From Phycisphaerae bacterium (lineage in GTDB: Bacteria; Planctomycetota; Phycisphaerae; UBA1845; PWPN01), in the NCBI GenBank assembly GCA_012719955.1, contig JAAXZI010000065.1:1-43593 (forward strand): a stretch of 43,593 bases of DNA. Direction: 5' to 3'. Shown in pieces: positions 1-9,044 of the stretch (its first letter is position 1; each line of letters begins with the position of its first letter). A program made the translations under genes and the position numbers. Below the pieces are notes generated by a model that saw only the letters and a program-made list of their open reading frames with translations, had not been told where the DNA came from and searched no databases.

Positions 1-31
1 CCCGCAACGCCTCCTTGCGTGCTTCACCCAT
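1..31 (-). CDS. Start of a leftward gene cut by the window edge, possibly IS1380-family transposase
   Basis: On the minus strand an ATG at 31 opens MGEARKEALR and runs off the window. A good ribosome binding site, GGAGA (37-41), lies five bases before it, so this looks like a true start. Several IS1380-family transposases, as I recall them, open with a similar short basic segment ending in ALR before the conserved FDRRLKLEFHG block, but that block lies outside the window. The family assignment therefore rests on ten residues and is a guess; the existence of a gene start is better supported. If it is an IS, its terminal repeat would be expected somewhere in 60-160. Confidence 0.35.
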   Translation of the reverse strand, partial: MGEARKEALR

Positions 32-183
32 TGGATTCTCCAGGTTTCAGCGGCTTGAGCTTCGTTTGCGCCTGTATTCACGGGGGAAATCGTCACCTCA
101 GTATACGCCGCCGCAAGTGTCATCTGGGAAATTCGGGTTGAAACAAGAACTGTTGAATTAATATGAAGCCACTTAAAAATTAC

Positions 184-212
184 TTGACACCACAATGGGG
201 CACCGTTAAACT
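184..212 (+). promoter_or_regulatory. Candidate sigma70-type promoter upstream of the histidine kinase
   Basis: TTGACA (184-189) is a perfect -35 box. After a 17-base spacer comes TAAACT (207-212), four of six matches to TATAAT. It points toward the kinase at 389 and would give a leader of about 170 bases. The rest of 32-388 shows no convincing gene; this stretch is more AT-rich than its surroundings. Sequence match only. Confidence 0.35.
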
Positions 213-388
213 GCGCTTCATGAATCGCCACATCTTCGTCAGGCATTTCGAAGGGTTGGATTGCGTTTGTATCGCACGAGCAGGCATGTCGGAGTGAGAA
301 TGCGAGGTGGTTTTCAGACAGCTCTGTGACTCAACCCTGGTTGAGCGCTTCATCTTTGGACTCAAACCAGATTTCATGGTGACGGCCA

Positions 389-1609
389 ATGAGCACATGG
401 AACGTGCCCCAACCGGATGCAGTCTCGTCGAAGCGGCTGGCAGAACCGGCCTCAGAAACGGATGCGAAAGCGGGACGAGTTGAGACCACGGATCAGGGGG
501 CGGGCGGGTCGGTCGAGCTTTTCCGCCACATCACGAACGTGACGCCGTCGCTGCTGTGGGTCTTTGACCTGCAGGATCGCCGCTGCCTGTACATGAACAG
601 TCGCGTGACGGAGGTACTTGGTTACGCGATGCACGAGCTCAGGCTGGACGAGGAACCCATCCACCCCCAGGACCGGGAGCGGGTGCGGGCCAACATGGAT
701 CGGCTGGCCCGGATGCCCGAGGGCGAGATTCTCGAACATCGGTTTCGGGTCCGCCACGCGAAAAAGGGCTGGCGATGGCTGTCCACCCGTAACGTGGTGT
801 TGTCCCGCGACAGCCAGGGACGCACGCGGCAACTTCTGGTGGTGGGAGAGGACATCACCGAGAGCAAGCGGATGGAGGCGGCCCTGCGCCGGGCGAATGC
901 CGAACTTGCCCGCTCCAATAAAGAGCTGGAGGAGGTCGCGTCACTGGTGGCCCATGATCTCCGGGCTCCGTTGGTGTCGCTTTCCGGCTGCGCTACCTTT
1001 TTGAGAGAGGAGGCCGGCGATACGCTGTCGGACGAGTGCCTGGAGATGCTGGGATACATCGAGGAGGGGGCCAGACAGCTTGGGGCCATGATCAACAGCG
1101 TGCTGGAGTACTCGCGGGCAGGTCATGCCCGGCTCGAAGCCAGGGCCTGCCCCATGGAGGAACTGCTCAGACGGACCTTGCGTCGCCTGCGGGCGGATTT
1201 GGACAAGAGCGGGGCGCGCGTTACCCACGATCCCTTGCCGCTTGTCGATGGGGACGAGGAATTACTGGGGCAACTTCTTCAGAACCTGCTGGAGAACGCA
1301 CTCAAATATCGCAGCTCGCGGACGCCGGAGATACACGTGGGAGCGAGGGAAGACGACGATTGCCACGTGTTCTGGGTGCGGGATAACGGCATTGGGATTG
1401 AGGCAGAGTATTTCGAGCGTATCTTCCGGGTTTTCGAGCGGGTACGACGCGGGGGGTCGCATCCCGGAGGACTGGGCGTCGGCCTGGCTACCTGCAAGCG
1501 CGTGGTGGAGAAGCACGGGGGGCGGATCTGGGTGGAATCGGCGCCGGGGGAAGGTTCAACATTCTATTTTGCGCTGCCCAGGCACCAGGAAAACATCGCG
1601 CCAGTTTAG
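389..1609 (+). CDS. PAS-domain sensor histidine kinase, soluble
   Basis: A 406-residue sensor kinase. Residues 1-40 are a polar leader. A PAS domain with PAC-like end (VVGEDITESK) spans about 45-160, followed by a short coiled coil (160-185). The HisKA-type H box has phospho-acceptor His189 in LVAHDLRAPL, the form seen in phytochrome-type kinases. The HATPase_c part shows the N box (QNLLENALKY, 298-307), G1 (DNGIGI, 332-337), an F box (FERIFRVFERV) and G2 (GLGVGLA, 361-367). All key catalytic residues are present. There is no signal peptide or membrane segment, so it should sense a cytoplasmic cue or bind a partner. No response regulator lies beside it, so its target is unknown. The ATG at 389 has no strong ribosome binding site. 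Confidence 0.9.
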   Translation: MSTWNVPQPDAVSSKRLAEPASETDAKAGRVETTDQGAGGSVELFRHITNVTPSLLWVFDLQDRRCLYMNSRVTEVLGYAMHELRLDEEPIHPQDRERVRANMDRLARMPEGEILEHRFRVRHAKKGWRWLSTRNVVLSRDSQGRTRQLLVVGEDITESKRMEAALRRANAELARSNKELEEVASLVAHDLRAPLVSLSGCATFLREEAGDTLSDECLEMLGYIEEGARQLGAMINSVLEYSRAGHARLEARACPMEELLRRTLRRLRADLDKSGARVTHDPLPLVDGDEELLGQLLQNLLENALKYRSSRTPEIHVGAREDDDCHVFWVRDNGIGIEAEYFERIFRVFERVRRGGSHPGGLGVGLATCKRVVEKHGGRIWVESAPGEGSTFYFALPRHQENIAPV

Positions 1610-1714
1610 AATCGGCCTCTGACGAGGGGCTGCCCTGGAAGATGGTGTGCCGCCGCCCCTGCGCAGTGCCGATTGTCTAGTGTGGTTTCCGTTGCCAACT
1701 TGATCTTCGCGCCT

Positions 1715-1732
1715 CCACCTCTGAAGAGGTGG
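1715..1732. repeat. Short palindrome, reverse-complement copy of the one at 14820-14837
   Basis: CCACCTCTGAAGAGGTGG has 8-base arms around a 2-base centre. Exactly its reverse complement occurs at 14820-14837, so it is a dispersed element rather than a local hairpin only. It lies between the convergent kinase and glycosyltransferase-oxidoreductase genes. The gap 1610-1946 holds no other gene I can support. Confidence 0.6.
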
Positions 1733-1841
1733 GGCGTCCGATGCACAAGGTTCATTTGGGATTTGTGCAGATCGCTCCGCTTTGAAGAATTGCCGTGCTC
1801 GACGGCGACGGGCATGCTGAGGTCTTGATGCGCAAAAGACC

Positions 1842-1878
1842 GGCACGGGCGGCCGCGTTGAGGCGGGACGCCCGTGCC
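1842..1878. repeat. Inverted repeat between convergent genes
   Basis: GGCACGGGCG (1842-1851) and CGCCCGTGCC (1869-1878) are perfect 10-base complementary arms around a 17-base GC-rich loop. It sits between the 3' ends of two convergent genes. It could stop transcription from either side, but neither flank has a T run, so a dispersed palindromic repeat is as likely. Confidence 0.5.
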
Positions 1879-1946
1879 CCGTGTATAGAGAAATAAACGG
1901 CAGGGGTTCCGCAGGCCGGAACACCAGCCCGCGCCGCCGCCGCGGC

Positions 1947-4796
1947 TCAAACCATTGCGCCGATCGCCTCCTGCGTGGTCTTGCCTTGCCGCCGGAGGGT
2001 CCGGGCCTCCAGCAGTTCGCGAACGGTTTCAGCCGCTTTTTTACCCGCGATAAAGGCATGATCGGAGTTGTAGTATTCCCATTCGCTGTACCGACCGGCC
2101 AGGATAATGTCCTGGGTGAGCAGCCAATCACGGATGAGCTTCACGTTTGCCGGGCGGGCATGATCATAGATCACGTACGCGCAGGGCATATCCACCTGGT
2201 TGGCGCACCAGATGGGATCATCTTCGCGGATAAACTGGACCCGCCGGGCGTCCCGGATGCACAGGTCGATGAGATCCTGCCCGTCACAGGGTAACGGCTT
2301 CTGCGGCCCATAGGTGATCTCGCATGTGAAACCGAACCCGCCGGCAGGGTTGCAATACGGGCTGGCATTGCCCTGCACAAAGATGCGATGGAAAATGGTG
2401 TCTTCGGGATAGTAGATCCAGTGCTTCTCGGTGATATTTTCGCGACCCACGCCGATGTTGACGCACCGCACGTTGGTATAGCGCAGCGCCGCTGCCGCCC
2501 GCTGGACGGTCTCGGGCGCTTCCTGGCCCATGGCCCGGATCAACAGGGGGAGCGGCATGGTGCTGATGAGGTATTCGTACCTGAGCACCTCGCCCGTATT
2601 GAGCGTAAGCGTGTGGCGCGACGGCGAGACGCTCTGAACACCGGTGTTGAGGCGTAACTGGCCGCGCAGATGCGGCAGAAACCCGTTCATGAGGGCCTGG
2701 AAGCCGCCTCGGAGCGGATAGCCGAACCGGGCGTTCGGCCCCATGGGCTTGGCTGCGGGGGTGAGCGCGTAGAGGATCATCTCCTCGATGTCGGGCATCG
2801 GTACCCGGCCGCCCAGCCAGCTTGTCTCCATTTCCTTGAGATCCACCGCCCAGATCTTGCGGTTGTAGGGAATGGCGAAGTGCCTGGCGATGCCCTTGCC
2901 CCAGACCTTATAGATGAATTCCTCGAAGTTGCGCGGCTCCGTCCCGGGCGCGCCGTTTCCGTTGTGGTCCTCCCGGGTCGCCAGCTCGGCGGTGGACTCC
3001 AGTACCCCGTCTCCGCAGCAGTCGCTGAGCTCATCCTTTCCATCCGCGCCCGGCCCGAGAATGTTCCTGGCCTTCTGCCCGGGATTGGAGGTGCAGACCG
3101 GTGACGAGGCCCGGGCCGAATTTCCCGCTTTGGCCTGGCCGTTCCTGCTGGACGGGCCCATGCCGCGAGCGCCGCCGTGCTGGCCGTGGCCGCCTTCCTG
3201 TGCGGCTCTGGCGACGGCATCCTCCATCTGACGCTGCGGTTTGAGAGAACCGAAGCGGGCTTCGATGGCCCCGATGATGCATTCCTTGATGACTTCCGGC
3301 GGCAGGCCGTAGAGGCACCCCTGGAACGGGTAGCGCGTATAGACCCCCTTGGAGTAGATCCACGCCTCCCGATCCTGCCAGTGCACGTTGTCGCCCAGCA
3401 GTTTCTTGTAGAGCTCGTGGACGTAGGGGTCATTGGAAAACATGATGTGGCCGGCGAAATCAAAGGTGAAGCCCCGGTCCACGAGCGACCGGCACCATCC
3501 GCCGATGCTGTCGTTCTTCTCGAGGAGAATGGCGCTTTCGCCGAGGTGGTAGGCGGCGCTGAGGCCGGTGGGGCCGGCCCCGATCACGACGACCGGTCGA
3601 CTTTTTTTGGCGCTGGCCAGCAGCACCTCCTTTGCCAGACGATTCTGGGCTTCTTCGCGCGAGGCGTGTTCCTGGCGCAGTTGGATGGCTTCCTCGATGA
3701 GGCCGCTCATGACCTTGACGGTGGCGTCCCAGGAGGTGGCGGCCAGAACCTTGCGCATCTTCTGGAAGGAAGCGGCCCGCTCCTCGCCGGTGAGGGCCAG
3801 GGCCTTTTCGCAGGCGGCGACGAACTGTTCAGGCGTGTCGCCGAGGAGAACAATGTCCCCATAAGGCTCAGCCACGTCGGTGATGGGCGTGCTCACGATC
3901 GGCTTTTCGGCGGCCATGTATTCCAGGGTCTTGGTGGGGCTGATGAACCGGGTCGATTCGTTCCGCGCGAACGGCAGGAGACACACGTCCCAGCCGGCCA
4001 GGTACGCGGGGAGGTCGGCATACTGCCGCTGGCCGGTGTAGAGGATGTTGGGCTGCCTGGGCAGGTCGGATGGGTTAATCTTAATCACGGGCCCGACCAT
4101 GACGATCTGCCATTCGGGATGGGCGACGGCCATGGCCTCGAGCAGTTTGAGATCCATCCGCTCATCGATGACCCCATAGAAGCCCAGTCGCGGATGCGGA
4201 AGGTCACGCTGGTCCTCCGGTTCGCGGAGCTTGTTCTTCGCGGCAGCGAAATGCCTGGCGTCCACACTGCTGGGGAAACAGTGGACGTTCGGGTGGCGGT
4301 CCTGCTTGGCCCGATAGAGGCTGGGGCCGCCGGTGAACACCACGTCGGCAACTTTGTAGAGTTCGGCCTCCCGTTCCAGCAGAGCCGGGGGCGCGCCTTT
4401 GAAGGCGGACAGCTCATCCATCACGTCGTAAACAATCGTCATCGGCCGGAGATGCTTCAGCAGCGGCAGAGCCATGGGGGTGTAGAACCAGACCACATAG
4501 GAATCCCGGTCCAGGCCGGAGATGCGAATCAGTTCATGCAGAAGAGTCTCAAGGGCGGGCATCTGCTCGTCGGAGAACCCCGGCGTTGGAATGGGGGTCA
4601 GCGGACGACAGACCAGCACGTTGGGTTCGGGCTCGCTGAAGTTCCAGCGAGATTCGCCGCCGGGCTCGAGTTGGGGCTCTTCAATGAAGTAGACGCGGCG
4701 GTTGGCGGCCAGACGGGAGAGGAGATGCTGTGGGCGCTGATAGACCCAGTCCCACCTCAGATGCGAGAAAACGACGATCGGCGCATCATGACTCAT
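1947..4796 (-). CDS. Fusion of a GT4-like glycosyltransferase and an FAD-dependent amine-oxidase/UDP-galactopyranose-mutase-like enzyme
   Basis: 949 residues from the ATG at 4796, chosen because GGAGG (4803-4807) sits six bases upstream; an in-frame ATG at 4820 lacks this. Residues 1-375 are a glycosyltransferase of the TuaH-like type: N-terminal VVFSHLRWDWVYQRPQHLL, and late in the domain ISPTKTLEYMAAEKPIVST, the usual nucleotide-sugar-binding region. After a linker, VVVIGAGPTGLSAAYHL (G406, G408, G411) is the dinucleotide-binding fold of an NAD(P)/FAD oxidoreductase related to protoporphyrinogen oxidases and UDP-galactopyranose mutases; the C-terminal LAGRYSEWEYYNSDHAF segment is the expected second FAD contact. 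About residues 524-624 are a Gly/Ala/Asn/Ser-rich hydrophilic insertion inside the oxidoreductase. These activities are normally on separate proteins. Substrates are unknown; cell-surface polysaccharide synthesis is an inference. No signal peptide. Confidence 0.85.
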   Translation of the reverse strand: MSHDAPIVVFSHLRWDWVYQRPQHLLSRLAANRRVYFIEEPQLEPGGESRWNFSEPEPNVLVCRPLTPIPTPGFSDEQMPALETLLHELIRISGLDRDSYVVWFYTPMALPLLKHLRPMTIVYDVMDELSAFKGAPPALLEREAELYKVADVVFTGGPSLYRAKQDRHPNVHCFPSSVDARHFAAAKNKLREPEDQRDLPHPRLGFYGVIDERMDLKLLEAMAVAHPEWQIVMVGPVIKINPSDLPRQPNILYTGQRQYADLPAYLAGWDVCLLPFARNESTRFISPTKTLEYMAAEKPIVSTPITDVAEPYGDIVLLGDTPEQFVAACEKALALTGEERAASFQKMRKVLAATSWDATVKVMSGLIEEAIQLRQEHASREEAQNRLAKEVLLASAKKSRPVVVIGAGPTGLSAAYHLGESAILLEKNDSIGGWCRSLVDRGFTFDFAGHIMFSNDPYVHELYKKLLGDNVHWQDREAWIYSKGVYTRYPFQGCLYGLPPEVIKECIIGAIEARFGSLKPQRQMEDAVARAAQEGGHGQHGGARGMGPSSRNGQAKAGNSARASSPVCTSNPGQKARNILGPGADGKDELSDCCGDGVLESTAELATREDHNGNGAPGTEPRNFEEFIYKVWGKGIARHFAIPYNRKIWAVDLKEMETSWLGGRVPMPDIEEMILYALTPAAKPMGPNARFGYPLRGGFQALMNGFLPHLRGQLRLNTGVQSVSPSRHTLTLNTGEVLRYEYLISTMPLPLLIRAMGQEAPETVQRAAAALRYTNVRCVNIGVGRENITEKHWIYYPEDTIFHRIFVQGNASPYCNPAGGFGFTCEITYGPQKPLPCDGQDLIDLCIRDARRVQFIREDDPIWCANQVDMPCAYVIYDHARPANVKLIRDWLLTQDIILAGRYSEWEYYNSDHAFIAGKKAAETVRELLEARTLRRQGKTTQEAIGAMV

Positions 4797-5500
4797 GTGG
4801 TTCCTCCGTTGTGCGGACAATTTCAGGTTGAGTATTTCGAATCCATTGGCCCCCCGGCTGCCGGCCGCGCACAGCGTCGTCAGTGATGGGCAGCCAAGAC
4901 CACGAACAGGCGCGCGAACGGCATCAGCGTCACCCTGAGCCGTAAGAGTGGATCAACGGTCTGGCACCCGAGACGGTGTACTGCAGAAGTTCGATCTTGA
5001 TCGCGTCCGGGTTCTCAAATCCCTTGCCGTCCCGGCTCGCGCTACCGCCTCATTCCGGCAGCCGCCCGAAAATGAATTTCCGGAACAGGTAGGGTTGCGT
5101 TCTCCGCGACGCTTCCCCGGCATGCCGTTTTTTGGACCGGTTTAACCGGCGTTACGAGGCGTGACAGGTGAATTAGCAGTGTACTCGTTTGCCTCACCAG
5201 ATCTAACTCCCCTCGTTCGAGATTGTCAAGGAATAAGCCCAAACTAACGAGGCTCGCGGGGTGAACCGTAAGCGCGCGTAAGCTGACGTTAACGCAGGAC
5301 TTCCGACTTATGGAGCGCAAGCGGCGCCCAGGCCGTGGAGGCTGCGCGCGGCGCGGGGCCGGAGAAACGCTTCATGGCACATGAAGATCGTTTGAGAGTC
5401 TGTTGCATCCGCGCAGCGCGCCACCGCGCCGGTGCGCGCTGCAGGTGAGGCGACAGCGCCGGACGCACCGTCGGGAGAGGCCCCACGCAGCGACTGATTC
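4797..5500. other. Intergenic stretch without a supported gene
   Basis: About 700 bases between two leftward genes. I see no convincing coding frame. On the minus strand a perfect TTGACA (complement of 5224-5229) is followed after 17 bases by TTAGAT (5201-5206), a weak candidate promoter for the downstream fusion gene with a leader of about 400 bases. A small palindrome CCGGTTTAACCGG lies at 5137-5149. Confidence 0.4.
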
Positions 5501-7480
5501 TCAGCCTCGGTTCTGGGGCAGCGTGCGATGGTTCTCGCTCTGGATGCTCTGATGCTGGATCTGGTACTGCATCAGGCGATCACGCCACTTGGTGTCCATG
5601 GTCGTCTCGCGTTCCCCGCGCGGTCCGGCAGTGGCCAGACGCATCTTCTTGAGGGGGAACTTCGGCGTGCGATCGGCGTACAGCAGACCGTTGGCTTCCT
5701 GGTAGGTGTCGGCGAACTGGGTGTAGCAGAACCCGGCCAGCATGGGCAGGGAGCGCACCGCCTCCAGCAGCCGAGTATACATCGCGGCCAGCTCTTCGCT
5801 GCTCTCGGCCCGCAGGTAGCCCCAGGTGCCTTCGCGATCCTTGTGATAGGTGATGCCGCCGAACTCGGTGAGCATGACCGGGAGGATGGTATTAAGAGCG
5901 GGATCGAGAATGAGCAGCCGGCCGCCCGGACGCTCGCGGGAGAGCAGCTCCCCGATCTCGCCGCCATACCGCGCGAGAATCTTTTCAGGATCCTCGTCGT
6001 AGTCGTGGATGGCGATGATGTCGGTCGCCACGCTTTCCCACCCGTCGTTGCCGATCACCGGGCGGGTCGGATCCAGCGTCCGGGTCAGGTGGTACAGGGC
6101 CTGGACATAATGGCGCTGGGCGGGGCTGTCCGGCAGATCCGGCACGCCCCAGGACTCGTTGAGCGGCACCCAGGCGATGATGCATGGGTGGCTGCTGTCT
6201 CTTTCGATCACCTCCATCCACTCACGGCTCAGCCGTTTGATGGAGCGCTGGGTGAAACGGTAGGCGCTGGGCATTTCCTCCCACACCATCAAGCCCAGGC
6301 GGTCGGCCCAGTAGAGATAGCGCGGGTCCTCGATCTTCTGGTGTTTGCGCACCCCGTTGAAGCCCATGGCCTTGGCCAGTTCCACGTCCTTGCGGATGGC
6401 TTCGTCGCTGGGCGCGGTGAGGCCGGTCTCCGGCCAGTAGCCCTGGTCCAGGACCATCCGCAGGTTCAGGGGGCGCCCGTTGAGCACCAGGCGGTTGCCC
6501 TGCACGCCGACGGAACGCAACGCCGTATAGCTCAGCACGACGTCGATGGCGTTGCCGTCGCCGTCCAGCAGCTCGATCTGGGCCTGGATCAATGTGGGAC
6601 GGGTGGGGCTCCAGAGCAGCTCGTTGCGGTAGTCGTCGACGCCCGGGTCGGAGAGCGTGATCTGGCGGTTGACCTCGCCGGCCACCACGGTGTAGACGTC
6701 GTCGGCCAGAAGCTGATCGCCGGCCTCCAGTCGAACATTAAGCCGCATGTCGTCCCGCCGCGGCCCCTCGATCAGGGCCTGGAAACAGATGGTCCATTGT
6801 TCGACGTTGGGTGTCCAGCGGATGGACTCGATGCGCGTACTGGGCACGACTTCGAGCCACACCGTTTGCCAGATGCCCGTGGTGCGGGGGTACCAGATAG
6901 AATGCGGGTTAAGCTGCCAGTCCTGCTTGCCGCGCGGCTTGGCCAGTTCATGGGGGTCATCCTCGGCGTGGACGACGAGTGTTTGCGGCCCCGTGGGGTT
7001 CAGGAGCTCGGTGATGTCGGCCTTGAAGGGCGTGTACCCGCCCTGGTGAGAGGTGGCGAGCTTACCGTTCACCCAGACCACGGCATTGGTATCCACGGCG
7101 CCGAAATGCAGGATGAGGCGTTGGCCCGCCAGCAGGCGCGGCGCTTCAAAATCGCGCCGATACCAGCACGACTTGTAGAAACCGGTGTCCCCGATGCCGC
7201 TGGCCGGCGTTTCCGGCGAGAAGGGCACCAGGATCTGGATTTCGTCGTCCCACTCCACCTGGTCGGGGAGTTCCCAGTCGCCGTGGCGATCGATGGCGAA
7301 ATCCCACAATCCATTCAGGCAGATCCAGCCCACACGTTCAAACTGAGGTCTGGGATAGCCGACCGTGCGCGTGTGTTTCCGTTCACCTTCGGTCTCGCAG
7401 ACCACTGGCGTCACGTCGTTTTCTCCGGCCTCGCGGATTTCGCTCTCCGCGCCGGGAGCTTCATCACGAAGAATATCCAT
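5501..7480 (-). CDS. Glycoside hydrolase family 2 enzyme (beta-galactosidase/beta-glucuronidase-like)
   Basis: 659 residues. A sugar-binding jelly-roll (about 50-210, with NGLWDFAIDR and WYRRDFEAP), an immunoglobulin-like domain (about 215-325) and a TIM barrel (about 330-600) follow the GH2 order. The acid/base Glu442 lies in WVPLNESWG and the nucleophile Glu539 in MLTEFGG; both catalytic residues are present. The C-terminal GLLYADRTPKFPL segment is typical of the family. It is shorter than LacZ and lacks the small-chain domain. No signal peptide is visible, so it likely acts on oligosaccharides in the cytoplasm. It is read with two hydrolase-like genes upstream and the glycosyltransferase-oxidoreductase downstream. 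Substrate not predictable from sequence. The ATG at 7480 has only a weak upstream purine run. Confidence 0.92.
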   Translation of the reverse strand: MDILRDEAPGAESEIREAGENDVTPVVCETEGERKHTRTVGYPRPQFERVGWICLNGLWDFAIDRHGDWELPDQVEWDDEIQILVPFSPETPASGIGDTGFYKSCWYRRDFEAPRLLAGQRLILHFGAVDTNAVVWVNGKLATSHQGGYTPFKADITELLNPTGPQTLVVHAEDDPHELAKPRGKQDWQLNPHSIWYPRTTGIWQTVWLEVVPSTRIESIRWTPNVEQWTICFQALIEGPRRDDMRLNVRLEAGDQLLADDVYTVVAGEVNRQITLSDPGVDDYRNELLWSPTRPTLIQAQIELLDGDGNAIDVVLSYTALRSVGVQGNRLVLNGRPLNLRMVLDQGYWPETGLTAPSDEAIRKDVELAKAMGFNGVRKHQKIEDPRYLYWADRLGLMVWEEMPSAYRFTQRSIKRLSREWMEVIERDSSHPCIIAWVPLNESWGVPDLPDSPAQRHYVQALYHLTRTLDPTRPVIGNDGWESVATDIIAIHDYDEDPEKILARYGGEIGELLSRERPGGRLLILDPALNTILPVMLTEFGGITYHKDREGTWGYLRAESSEELAAMYTRLLEAVRSLPMLAGFCYTQFADTYQEANGLLYADRTPKFPLKKMRLATAGPRGERETTMDTKWRDRLMQYQIQHQSIQSENHRTLPQNRG

Positions 7481-7571
7481 AGCGAATCCATCCGACCGGG
7501 CCAGGCCCGGCTCATTTAGTTCCGGTCCAGCGCTTATCTTAGGTGTGTTTTTCTGTCGGGTCCCTCAAATC

Positions 7572-8783
7572 TCAGCAGTGACATCCATCATGACATCCGG
7601 CCTGCTCGGCAAAGAGAGCCTGCTGACGGCGAAGCTCGCCGGCCAAAGACCGGCAGACCGGCCGGCGGCCTCGTTCGTCGGCATAGCCCAGCAGGCCGGT
7701 AGGGCAATGGCGATCATCCGCCCAGCCGGGATAGTCGATCACCGGATAAAGACAGATGCCCTCGATGGGGATGCCGGCGTCCAGAGCCACCCGGACCTGC
7801 TCGCCCACGCCTCTAAGCCAGCGGGCGCGAAGCCGGCCCTCGATGCCCGTCTCTGCGATAAACAGCGGGCGGCGGTAGCGCTCGTACATCTCGCGGAGCA
7901 TGTCGGAGAGGGGGCGATAGCCGGGATCGAACGGCCGGAGCATCCGCACGAACTCGCCATGGCCGGCATGCAGCCACTGGTTATGCAGGTAATAATTCAC
8001 CCCCACGATATCCAGGAACTCGGGTCTGCCGCCCAGCTCAGGCGCTACCCGGCCGGCGATCATGTCCCAGGCCACGTACTGGGCGAGACGATACTCCTCG
8101 GCCCTGCGACAGTCGTCCGGCCGGTTGCGGTGGCCGACGACATTGATCATCGGGTCGATAAGGCAGATGCGCGTCTGGGGGGCTACCTCGCGGACGGCCT
8201 CAATCGTTTCAATGGTGGCCCGCACAAGACAGCGTTTGAGCTCATCCCCCCGGCCGGTGGCGAACGGCGGAAACTTCCCTTCGGTGCCGCCGATCCAAGA
8301 CAGGAAGGAGATCTCGTTGACCGGCACCACGAATGGCCGAGTGTCGCCCTCGTCCATGAGCAGCCGGATGAAGGCCTTGGCCATGCTGGCCAGCCGATGG
8401 CCGAACTTCGCGTCAAAGGGGCTGAGGTCGTCCGGCCAGCCGTAATGGCAGAGGTCCCAGATCGCCTGGGTGCCCGCCTGCCGGGCCGCCCGCACCAGGG
8501 GCAGGTCGTCGGCAAAGGTGTACTGATAGGGCGTCTTTTCGATGCGATGCCAGCGAATGCCGTCCCGCACCGTGCGGATCCCGAACCGCCCGAGAGCGGT
8601 GTAGTCCTGGAGCGCGAAGCGGTCATGGTTCGTAGAGGCGATCACGTCCAGGCGTGGTCCGCCCTTGTAGCGGTAGTGCGTGGAGCACTCGAACCCGCCG
8701 AGAAACAGACTGTTGAAGAGTCTCGGGACCTGTGCGCGCGAAGTTCGGGACGACTCCCGGTCCACCTCGTTCGAAAAGGTCAT
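7572..8783 (-). CDS. Clan GH-A (GH1/beta-glucosidase-like) protein, copy 2
   Basis: 403 residues from the ATG at 8783. The frame stays open to 8990 with other possible starts at 8918 and 8915; I chose 8783 because similarity to the neighbouring paralogue begins just after it (LFLGGFECSTH). The chain reads as a TIM barrel: GGFECSTHYRYKG, DYTALGRFGIRTVRDGIRWHR, WDLCHYGWPDDLSP, then the NE pair Asn156-Glu157 (VVPVNEISF) as acid/base and Glu311 (LFIAETGIEG) as nucleophile. This layout matches proteins often labelled beta-glucosidase or family 1 glycosyl hydrolase in cyanobacteria and rhizobia, although they differ from true GH1. No signal peptide. It probably arose by tandem duplication with the gene at 9045-10349. 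It ends in a Cys/His cluster (CHDGCHC) absent from its partner. Confidence 0.8.
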   Translation of the reverse strand: MTFSNEVDRESSRTSRAQVPRLFNSLFLGGFECSTHYRYKGGPRLDVIASTNHDRFALQDYTALGRFGIRTVRDGIRWHRIEKTPYQYTFADDLPLVRAARQAGTQAIWDLCHYGWPDDLSPFDAKFGHRLASMAKAFIRLLMDEGDTRPFVVPVNEISFLSWIGGTEGKFPPFATGRGDELKRCLVRATIETIEAVREVAPQTRICLIDPMINVVGHRNRPDDCRRAEEYRLAQYVAWDMIAGRVAPELGGRPEFLDIVGVNYYLHNQWLHAGHGEFVRMLRPFDPGYRPLSDMLREMYERYRRPLFIAETGIEGRLRARWLRGVGEQVRVALDAGIPIEGICLYPVIDYPGWADDRHCPTGLLGYADERGRRPVCRSLAGELRRQQALFAEQAGCHDGCHC

Positions 8784-9044
8784 CCTGGGAGACTCAGCCG
8801 CAGTGGTGGTGCCGATCCATTCTGAGAGCTGAATGATATGACTCCTTCGCAACCTGCACTCCGATGCGCGTGTGCCATCACGCACCGAGGATACGGTTCC
8901 GTTTGGCCATTTCATCATAGTTTGTTCACCGCTGGGTAGGTTCGAATATAAAGGTGTTTTCACCCCATATATTTGCTGAGCCAAGCCCAAACAAACCGAT
9001 GTGCCCTCTGTTCGAGGCTGTGCGTCGCCGATGAGATCCGGGCA

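Noticed and set aside
3177..4886. Long open frame of 569 codons on the plus strand
   Set aside because: It lies opposite the glycosyltransferase-oxidoreductase gene, and its composition is the mirror of that gene; no domain is visible.
5137..5149. CCGGTTTAACCGG hairpin near a run of T, possible terminator
   Set aside because: The T run precedes the stem on the plus strand and becomes an A run after it on the minus strand, so it cannot be an intrinsic terminator in either direction.
5528..7519. Open frame of 663 codons on the plus strand
   Set aside because: Antisense shadow of the GH2 gene in high-GC DNA; no family motifs.
8938..8956. GGTTCGAAT, resembling a tRNA T-arm
   Set aside because: No acceptor stem or anticodon arm can be formed around it.
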